A DNA stretch of 5,311 nt from Nitrospirota bacterium (lineage in GTDB: Bacteria > Nitrospirota > Nitrospiria > Nitrospirales > Nitrospiraceae), in assembly GCA_004296865.1 (NCBI GenBank), contig SCVQ01000396.1:1-5311 (forward strand), in the 5' to 3' direction. Shown here piece by piece: positions 1 through 5,311 of the stretch. Under the pieces are notes generated by a model that was given only the letters and a program-made list of their open reading frames with translations, made no database searches and was not told where the DNA came from. The translations under genes were made by a program, and so were the position numbers. Positions within the stretch are counted from its first letter, which is position 1. Each line of letters begins with the position of its first letter.

Positions 1-374
1 CGCCGCTTGGGCGGTCGGCAGCCGTTATGGGGAATCGGCGTCACATCACGGATCAGGTTGATGCGCAACCCTGCCGACTGCAACGATCGGATCGCCGACT
101 CTCGGCCCGAACCCGGCCCGTTCACATAGACATCCACCTGCCGCATACCATGCTCCATGGCCTTCTTCGCCGCAGCTTCCCCCGCCCGCTGCGCCGCAAA
201 GGGCGTGCTTTTGCGCGATCCCTTAAAGCCCTGGTTACCGCAACTCGCCCAGACGATCGAATTGCCGCTCATATCGGTAATGGTGACAATCGTGTTGTTG
301 AACGAGGCCTGGATGTGGGCGACCCCGCTCTGGACGACTTTGCGTTCTTTCTTCTTCCCCTTCTTGACGCTCAT
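1..374 (-). CDS. rpsK: 30S ribosomal protein S11 (uS11), 3' end cut off by window edge
   Basis: Protein of the 30S platform that contacts 16S rRNA near the E site and mRNA exit path, beside S7 and S18. The ATG at 374-372 opens a frame of 124 full codons plus the first two bases (CG, so Arg) of codon 125. The N-terminus is Lys-rich ([12 protein letters not shown]). Family blocks visible are [15 protein letters not shown] at about 20-34, [14 protein letters not shown] at 49-62, NGPGSGRES at 85-93 and the hallmark [13 protein letters not shown] at 111-123. The family usually ends one or two residues after this KRR, so only the last residue or two and the stop are missing. AGGA at 382-385 lies seven bases before the ATG. 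It follows rpsM by 36 bases. By analogy with other genomes rpsD, rpoA and rplQ would follow outside the window; that is inference. Confidence 0.97.
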   Translation of the reverse strand, partial: MSVKKGKKKERKVVQSGVAHIQASFNNTIVTITDMSGNSIVWASCGNQGFKGSRKSTPFAAQRAGEAAAKKAMEHGMRQVDVYVNGPGSGRESAIRSLQSAGLRINLIRDVTPIPHNGCRPPKR

Positions 375-410
375 CTCTGCTTCCTCTCTCTCATGTGCGC
401 ATCGCGCAGA

Positions 411-803
411 CTAGGGGCGGCTCGAGCCACCCATGGGTTTGCGCGCTTTCCCCATCGAGGACCGTCGGCCTTTCCTCGTTCTGGCATTGGTCTTAGTCCG
501 CTGCCCGCGCACCGGCAGACCTTTGCGATGCCGCAAGCCGCGATAGGTCCCCGTGTCCACGAGGCGTTTGATGCCCATGGACACTTCCTTGCGGAGATCG
601 CCCTCCACCTTGTGGTCCCGCTCGATGATCTCTCTCAGCTTGACGATTTCATCCTCGCTGAGATCCTTCACACGAGTCGCGCCCACGACTCCGGACTTTT
701 GGACAATCTGCGCGGCGGTGGCTCGGCCGATCCCATACACATAGGTCAGCCCCACATCCACCCGCTTCTCTCTCGGTAAATCCACCCCGGCGATCCGAGC
801 CAT
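411..803 (-). CDS. rpsM: 30S ribosomal protein S13 (uS13)
   Basis: Protein of the 30S head. It forms bridges to the 50S subunit and its C-terminal tail reaches towards P-site tRNA. The 130-residue product starts [14 protein letters not shown] and has the helix-hairpin-helix block [12 protein letters not shown] at 19-30, the KVEGDLR block at 65-71 and the conserved basic region [16 protein letters not shown] from 88 to 103, followed by NARTRKG. The stop is TAG. The length is about a dozen residues more than the E. coli protein (118), and the excess is a Ser/Gly/Arg/Lys tail after residue 112. A strong GGAGG (808-812) precedes the ATG by four bases. It lies 52 bases after rpmJ and 36 before rpsK. 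In E. coli this gene opens the alpha operon and its leader is bound by S4; no clear promoter is visible here. Confidence 0.98.
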   Translation of the reverse strand: MARIAGVDLPREKRVDVGLTYVYGIGRATAAQIVQKSGVVGATRVKDLSEDEIVKLREIIERDHKVEGDLRKEVSMGIKRLVDTGTYRGLRHRKGLPVRGQRTKTNARTRKGRRSSMGKARKPMGGSSRP

Positions 804-828
804 GCTTCCTCCCAGCTGTGACGTCCGC

Positions 829-852
829 CGACCGGCGCTCCGCGTCCGGCCG
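829..852 (-). other. GC-rich bulged hairpin in the rpmJ-rpsM gap
   Basis: On the transcribed strand, bases 852-846 (CGGCCGG) can pair with 835-829 (CCGGTCG) as seven pairs including one G-U. After a single bulged A at 845, bases 844-842 (CGC) pair with 838-836 (GCG), closing a GGA loop. This gives ten pairs with one bulge, starting four bases after the rpmJ stop and ending 17 bases before the rpsM Shine-Dalgarno. No T run follows, so it does not look like an intrinsic terminator. It may stabilise or separate the messages, serve as part of a regulatory leader, or be a by-product of high GC. The pairing is seen in the sequence; any function is inference. Confidence 0.4.
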
Positions 853-855
853 CAG

Positions 856-969
856 CTATCCCTGACGTTGTTTGTGCCGCGGATTCTCGCAGAGCACCCT
901 GACCACCCCCCGGCGGCGGATGACCTTGCACTTCGAACAAATCGGCTTGACGGATGACTTGACTTTCAT
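856..969 (-). CDS. rpmJ: 50S ribosomal protein L36 (bL36), zinc-ribbon form
   Basis: Small basic protein of the large subunit that packs against 23S rRNA. The frame is 37 codons, begins [15 protein letters not shown] and ends HKQRQG before TAG. The four zinc ligands expected of the C+ form are all present at Cys11, Cys14, Cys27 and His32, so this copy should bind zinc. Length and ending match the usual bacterial protein exactly. The ATG at 969-967 has a modest GAAGG (980-984) ten bases upstream. It sits 32 bases after infA and 52 before rpsM, the position it holds in many bacterial alpha-type operons. Zinc-binding L36 is often paired elsewhere in a genome with a zinc-free paralogue used under zinc shortage; this window cannot show whether that exists here. 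Confidence 0.97.
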   Translation of the reverse strand: MKVKSSVKPICSKCKVIRRRGVVRVLCENPRHKQRQG

Positions 970-1001
970 AACGGCCTACCCTTCAGACTGATCGTCGTTG
1001 C

Positions 1002-1220
1002 TTACTTGAACCGGTACGTAATCCGCCCCCTGGTGAGATCGTACGGCGACATTTCCACCGTGACCTTGTCGCCGGGGAGGATCCGGATGAAGTGCATCCG
1101 CATCTTCCCGGAAATGTGCGCCAGGATGACATGTTCGTTATCCAACTTGACCCGGAACATGGCGTTCGGAAGCGTTTCCACCACCGTACCCTGCACCTCG
1201 ATAACGTCTTCTTTCGGCAT
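1002..1220 (-). CDS. infA: Translation initiation factor IF-1
   Basis: Cytoplasmic factor that binds the 30S A site during initiation and assists IF-2 and IF-3. The 72-residue product is a single OB-fold (S1-like) domain of standard length. It begins [15 protein letters not shown] and carries the conserved PNAMFRV at 18-24, LAHISGKMR at 33-41, [12 protein letters not shown] at 45-56 and the C-terminal [13 protein letters not shown] at 58-70. The stop is TAA. GAGGA at 1230-1234 is ten bases before the ATG; an overlapping ATG at 1230-1228 is out of frame. The gene lies 64 bases after map, the widest gap in this window, and 32 before rpmJ. Placement beside rpmJ and rpsM is the common bacterial arrangement, unlike E. 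coli, where infA is unlinked. Confidence 0.98.
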   Translation of the reverse strand: MPKEDVIEVQGTVVETLPNAMFRVKLDNEHVILAHISGKMRMHFIRILPGDKVTVEMSPYDLTRGRITYRFK

Positions 1221-1284
1221 CCGGCGTCATCCTCACAATCAATCCACCGCGCCACCGCACGCGAATTGCCCGATCCGCGTCCGA

Positions 1285-2034
1285 CTAGAGCTTCGTCAAA
1301 ATTTTCGGCGGGCCGCTGGCTTGAATGGCAATGGTATGTTCGAAGTGGGCCGAGAGGCTCCCATCCTTCGTCACGGCCGTCCATTGATCATCCAAAATGC
1401 GCACTCCGCTGTCGCCCATGTTGACCATGGGCTCAATCGCCAGCACCATCCCGACCTGGAGGCGAGGACCCTGCCCGGGCTTGCCGTAGTTAGGCACCTG
1501 CGGTTCCTCGTGCAACTGCCGGCCGATGCCATGCCCCACAAAGTCGGTGACCACCGACAGCCCGGCAGCTTCGGCGTGCCGCTGCACGGCATGGGAGATG
1601 TCGGAAAGCCGGTTGCCCACCACCGCCTGCGCAATGCCCGCGTACAGGGATTCTTCCGTCACCCGCAGCAACTCCATCACCTTCGGAGACACCTTCCCCA
1701 CCGGAACGGTCACCGCCGCATCGCCGTAGAATCCACCCACGATAGCGCCCAGGTCCAGCCCGACGATATCCCCCTCTTTCAACACACGTTTGGAGGGAAT
1801 CCCGTGCACCACCTGGTCATTCACCGATACGCAGAGGGTCTTCGGATAGCTGCGATACCCCTTGAACGCCGGAATCCCGCCCCGCGCACGGATGAAGTCT
1901 TCCGCAAAACGGTCCAACTCATCCGTCGTAACCCCCGGACGAATCTCCCGCTTCAGGCCTTGGAGCGTCTCCGCGACGATCTTCGACGCCTGAGCCATGA
2001 TCTCGATCTCCTCAGGCGTCTTCAGAATAATCAT
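1285..2034 (-). CDS. map: Methionine aminopeptidase, type I
   Basis: Removes the initiator methionine from nascent proteins, acting in the cytosol at the ribosome exit. The 249-residue product has the pita-bread fold pattern of the type Ia bacterial enzyme. The expected metal ligands are all visible: Asp94 (GLDLG), Asp105 (FYGDAA), His168 (GHGIGR), Glu201 (IEPM) and Glu232 (HFEHT). The active-site histidines His77 (VVHGIP) and His175 (QLHEEP) are also present. The N-terminus (MIILKTPEEIEIM) lacks the zinc-finger or SH3-binding extension of longer forms. The ATG overlaps the adk stop as ATGA (2031-2034), which suggests translational coupling. AGGAG at 2046-2050 lies eleven bases upstream, a rather long spacing. 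The stop is TAG, and infA follows after 64 bases. Confidence 0.98.
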   Translation of the reverse strand: MIILKTPEEIEIMAQASKIVAETLQGLKREIRPGVTTDELDRFAEDFIRARGGIPAFKGYRSYPKTLCVSVNDQVVHGIPSKRVLKEGDIVGLDLGAIVGGFYGDAAVTVPVGKVSPKVMELLRVTEESLYAGIAQAVVGNRLSDISHAVQRHAEAAGLSVVTDFVGHGIGRQLHEEPQVPNYGKPGQGPRLQVGMVLAIEPMVNMGDSGVRILDDQWTAVTKDGSLSAHFEHTIAIQASGPPKILTKL

Positions 2035-2687
2035 GCCGCGCCGCGCTCCTGCAACAGGTGCAGCACACGGCGATAGACCTCCTCGATCGGCCCGGATCCG
2101 TCGAGTTCGGAGAGGATACCGCGCTGCCGATAATACGCGATGAGCGGCGCGGTCTGCTCTTCATAGACCGACAGCCGCGCGTCCACCGTCTCCTTCTGAT
2201 CGTCGTTCCGCTGGATCAGGGCCGCACCGCACCGGTCACAGACTCCGTCCCGTTTCGGCGGGGCAGAATCGACATGAAACACCGCCTGGCACTTGGGGCA
2301 ACTGCGCCGCCCGCTCAATCGCCGCACGACTTCTGCGCGCGGAACGGCAAAGTTGAGAACCCGGTCCAGTCGCTGCCCCTTGGACTCCAGCAGCCCGGTC
2401 AGTTCTTCCGCCTGCGTCACCGTCCGCGGAAAACCATCCAGCAGGAAACCGTCCGCACAACTCGGCTCGGCCAGCTTCTCTTTGACGATACCGACCACCA
2501 CGGCGTCCGGCACCAGCTTGCCCTGGTCCATGCAGGCTTTGGCTTCAAGCCCCAACGCCGTCTTGTTCCGAACCGCTTCCCGGAGGATGTCTCCGGTCGA
2601 GATCTTCGGGTGGTGGAACTGCGCCGCGACCCGCTCCGCCTGCGTGCCTTTCCCCACTCCCGGCGCACCGAGAAACACCACGCGCAT
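2031..2687 (-). CDS. adk: Adenylate kinase, zinc-type LID
   Basis: Catalyses reversible ATP + AMP to 2 ADP in the cytoplasm. Taken from the ATG at 2687 the product is 218 residues. It has the P-loop GAPGVGKGT at 7-15, the AMP-site motif STGDILR at about 30-36, DGFPR at 84-88 with the conserved Arg88, GRR at 126-128 opening the LID, and RNDD at 160-163. The LID has four cysteines, CPKC at 130-133 and CDRC at 150-153, so it should hold a structural zinc, as in Bacillus-type enzymes; E. coli Adk lacks these. A GTG at 2699-2697 would add MRPL, but the family begins MR-hydrophobic-GAPG and a GAGG six bases before the ATG favours the shorter form. It starts 11 bases after the last base of the secY stop codon begins the spacer, with eight bases between the genes, and its stop overlaps map by four bases. 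Confidence 0.97.
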   Translation of the reverse strand: MRVVFLGAPGVGKGTQAERVAAQFHHPKISTGDILREAVRNKTALGLEAKACMDQGKLVPDAVVVGIVKEKLAEPSCADGFLLDGFPRTVTQAEELTGLLESKGQRLDRVLNFAVPRAEVVRRLSGRRSCPKCQAVFHVDSAPPKRDGVCDRCGAALIQRNDDQKETVDARLSVYEEQTAPLIAYYRQRGILSELDGSGPIEEVYRRVLHLLQERGAA

Positions 2688-2695
2688 AAGGGGCC

Positions 2696-4001
<1,306 letters not shown>

Positions 4002-4009
<8 letters not shown>

Positions 4010-4451
4010 CGCCGATGACCTCAGCCCTCCCGCCGGCAGCTTCGATCTTGGCCGTCGCCGACTTGCTGAACTTGTGGGCTTGAATCACGACCGGCTTCCC
4101 CACGTCGCCTTGGCCGAGAATCTTCACCGGTTGGGACTTCCGCTTCACAAGCCCGGCGTCGACCAACGCCTGCGGCGTGATGGGATTCACCGCCCCCAGC
4201 GTGGCCAGTGCCTTGAGATTCACGATCGCGTATTCCGTCCGAAACGGGTTCGTAAAACCGTGCTTGGGCAGGCGACGAATGAGGGGCATCTGTCCGCCCT
4301 CAAACCCCGGCCGCTTGCCCCCCCCGGACCTGGCCAGGAGCCCCTTGTGTCCTTTCGTGGCCGTCTTGCCATGACCCGATCCTGGGCCTCGACCGATGCG
4401 CTTCCGTTTCTTCGTGGCTCCGATCGCCGGAGCCAGTTTATGCAACTTCAT
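4002..4451 (-). CDS. rplO: 50S ribosomal protein L15 (uL15)
   Basis: Late-assembly protein of the large subunit, deeply embedded in 23S rRNA. The 149 residues show the Gly/Lys/Arg-rich extended N-terminal part, with [24 protein letters not shown] at about 14-37 in shortened view and the conserved [15 protein letters not shown] at 52-66. The globular C-terminal domain follows, with the signature from [12 protein letters not shown] (109-120) to [11 protein letters not shown] (131-141). Length is normal. The ATG overlaps the rpmD stop as ATGA (4448-4451). The upstream GGAAG is weak and ten bases away, so coupling to rpmD is likely. The last eight bases overlap secY. A run of eight G on the coding strand (4318-4325) encodes part of RSGGGKR and is in frame here. 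Confidence 0.98.
4019..4022 (-). promoter_or_regulatory. Ribosome binding site for the GTG start of secY
   Basis: GAGG read on the minus strand inside the end of rplO, nine bases before the secY GTG (4009-4007). A stronger GGAGGG at 4025-4030 is 15 bases away, probably too far to act alone. With the eight-base rplO-secY overlap, this suggests that ribosomes finishing L15 help start SecY. Confidence 0.5.
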
Positions 4452-4657
4452 AGTGATTTCACTTCCAACAGATAGCCGACCTTGTGAATCATGCCCTGCA
4501 CCTGCGGGGTATCAGGACGCATGACGGTCTGGTTGCACTTGCGAAGGCCGAGACCGCGCAAGACCAGCCGATGCGTGTACGGCGTCCCGATGGGACTGTG
4601 TTTCAGCGTAATCGAGAACCCTTTGGCTCCGGACGATGTGACGTTCTTCTTAGCCAT
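4448..4657 (-). CDS. rpmD: 50S ribosomal protein L30 (uL30)
   Basis: Small large-subunit protein that binds 23S rRNA. The 69-residue product contains the L30 core from [13 protein letters not shown] (14-26) through [13 protein letters not shown] (33-45) to [18 protein letters not shown] (49-66). The common bacterial protein is near 60 residues; the excess is an N-terminal extension of about ten ([13 protein letters not shown]). The ATG at 4657-4655 is the only candidate, since no other Met precedes the core, and AGGG (4664-4667) lies six bases upstream. The gene begins three bases after the rpsE stop and its own TGA overlaps the rplO ATG. The order rpsE-rpmD-rplO is the standard spc arrangement. 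Confidence 0.96.
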   Translation of the reverse strand: MAKKNVTSSGAKGFSITLKHSPIGTPYTHRLVLRGLGLRKCNQTVMRPDTPQVQGMIHKVGYLLEVKSL

Positions 4658-4660
4658 GCC

Positions 4661-5155
4661 TTACCCTATTTTTTCAAGACCGGCCATGCGCATACGCACG
4701 ACTTCTTCCGGGTTCCGAAGCTGGCAGAGCCCCTCCAGGGCTGCCCGGACGGTGTTAAAGGGATTGCCCCGTCCCAGCGTCTTCGCAATGATATTGTGCG
4801 CGCCGGCCAACTCGACCACCGCACGCACCGCGCCCCCGGCAATGACCCCGGTTCCGGCCCCGGCCGGCTTGAGCATCACGTGCTCGCCGCCGAACAATCC
4901 ATGCACCTCGTGCGGGATCGTCCCGCCTTTGAGCGGGACCTTGACCAGATTCTTCTTGGCCTGCTGCACGGCTTTGGCGATCGCGACCGGCACCTCCGCG
5001 GCCTTCCCCTTACCGATACCGACCCAGCCGTTGCCATCGCCAACGGCGACCAGCGCGCAAAAGTTGAAGCGCTTGCCGCCCTTGACCACTTTGGCCACGC
5101 GATTGATGAACACGACCTTATCTTTGAGATTGAGCTCTTCAGGATTGACTCGCAC
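4661..5155 (-). CDS. rpsE: 30S ribosomal protein S5 (uS5)
   Basis: Protein at the mRNA entry side of the 30S subunit, involved with S4 in decoding accuracy and mRNA unwinding. The 164 residues comprise an N-terminal double-stranded RNA-binding-like domain, including [13 protein letters not shown] at 18-30 (the loop where spectinomycin-resistance changes occur in E. coli, here of ordinary type) and [18 protein letters not shown] at 39-56. The C-terminal domain has [17 protein letters not shown] (82-98) and [21 protein letters not shown] (118-138, seen as consecutive conserved parts). The start is GTG at 5155-5153; the N-terminus [14 protein letters not shown] fits the family. GAGGAG about ten bases and GAGGA about four bases upstream can serve as Shine-Dalgarno. 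It lies 39 bases after rplR and three before rpmD. Confidence 0.98.
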   Translation of the reverse strand: MRVNPEELNLKDKVVFINRVAKVVKGGKRFNFCALVAVGDGNGWVGIGKGKAAEVPVAIAKAVQQAKKNLVKVPLKGGTIPHEVHGLFGGEHVMLKPAGAGTGVIAGGAVRAVVELAGAHNIIAKTLGRGNPFNTVRAALEGLCQLRNPEEVVRMRMAGLEKIG

Positions 5156-5194
5156 GAAGTCCTCGCTCCTCTCTGTCCAGACGACCGTTACAAT

Positions 5195-5311
5195 TCAGAA
5201 CTGCAGGCCGCCTTCACGCGACGCCTCGGCCAGCGCCTTGACCCGACCGTGGTACAGCCGGCCACCCCGATCAAACACCACCGCCCCGACCTTGGCCGCC
5301 TTGGCGCGATC
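5195..5311 (-). CDS. rplR: 50S ribosomal protein L18 (uL18), C-terminal part only
   Basis: 5S rRNA-binding protein of the central protuberance, working with L5 and L25-type proteins. Only the last 38 residues are in the window; the gene continues beyond the high-coordinate edge. They read from [17 protein letters not shown] to the highly conserved ending, [19 protein letters not shown] before TGA (the E. coli protein ends in the same AREAGLQF style). The frame is open to the edge. It is followed by rpsE after 39 bases, as in the standard spc operon; rplF and rpsH would be expected upstream, outside the window. Confidence 0.96.
   Translation of the reverse strand, partial: DRAKAAKVGAVVFDRGGRLYHGRVKALAEASREGGLQF

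Noticed and set aside
376..410. Small hairpins in the rpsM-rpsK gap (TGCGC/GCGCA at 408-404 and 400-396; TCTGC/GCAGA at 410-406 and 380-376)
   Set aside because: They have only five pairs each and compete with each other; they are too weak to claim as regulatory elements.
27..779. 250-codon plus-strand open frame opposite rpsK and rpsM
   Set aside because: It spans two real genes and the gap between them, and has no family resemblance or ribosome binding site I would trust.
829..855. Intrinsic terminator between rpmJ and rpsM
   Set aside because: A stem exists but no T run follows it; downstream lies GC-rich DNA and the rpsM ribosome binding site.
1221..1284. Promoter in the map-infA gap
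   Set aside because: This is the widest gap, but I see no convincing -35/-10 pair or AT-rich stretch; only the infA ribosome binding site is clear.
983..1384. 133-codon minus-strand frame across infA and the end of map
   Set aside because: It is a shifted frame over two recognised genes, and IF-1 matches its family end to end.
1006..2076. 356-codon plus-strand open frame across infA and map
   Set aside because: It is in register opposite map and its composition is that of an antisense shadow. infA and map are certain on the other strand.

Overview
This window is a segment of a bacterial ribosomal-protein superoperon, read entirely from the minus strand. In transcription order (high to low coordinates) it runs rplR (3' end only) - rpsE - rpmD - rplO - secY - adk - map - infA - rpmJ - rpsM - rpsK (all but the last residue or two). 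It joins the end of the spc operon to the start of the alpha operon, with adk-map-infA between them. Coding density is very high. The largest non-coding gap is 64 bases (map to infA), and several gene pairs overlap by 4 to 8 bases.

The DNA is GC-rich and rare codons such as TTA, CTA and TCA are avoided. Gene order and protein sequences indicate a bacterium: bacterial SecY, IF-1, type I methionine aminopeptidase, L36 and bacterial-type S11/S13. The secY-adk-map-infA-rpmJ-rpsM-rpsK order is shared by Firmicutes and many other phyla, and differs from E. coli, where adk, map and infA lie elsewhere. From memory the proteins look most like Nitrospirota (Nitrospira-like). That is an impression from the protein sequences and has not been tested by any search.

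Layout: 5195-5311 is the L18 tail. 4002-5155 holds S5, L30 and L15. 2696-4009 is SecY, the protein-conducting channel. 1285-2687 holds adenylate kinase and methionine aminopeptidase. 856-1220 holds IF-1 and L36. 1-803 holds S13 and S11. Together the genes supply both ribosomal subunits, translation initiation, membrane insertion and export of nascent chains, N-terminal Met removal and adenylate balance. Start choices are supported by Shine-Dalgarno sequences. rpsE and secY use GTG starts, and adk probably starts at an ATG four codons inside the longest open frame.

I found no mobile element, CRISPR array, RNA gene or new system. The less ordinary points are a GC-rich bulged hairpin between rpmJ and rpsM, a run of eight G in rplO, long antisense open frames that codon bias explains, and a few lineage-type protein features (zinc-type Adk LID, extended S13 tail and L30 N-terminus, a Trp in S5).
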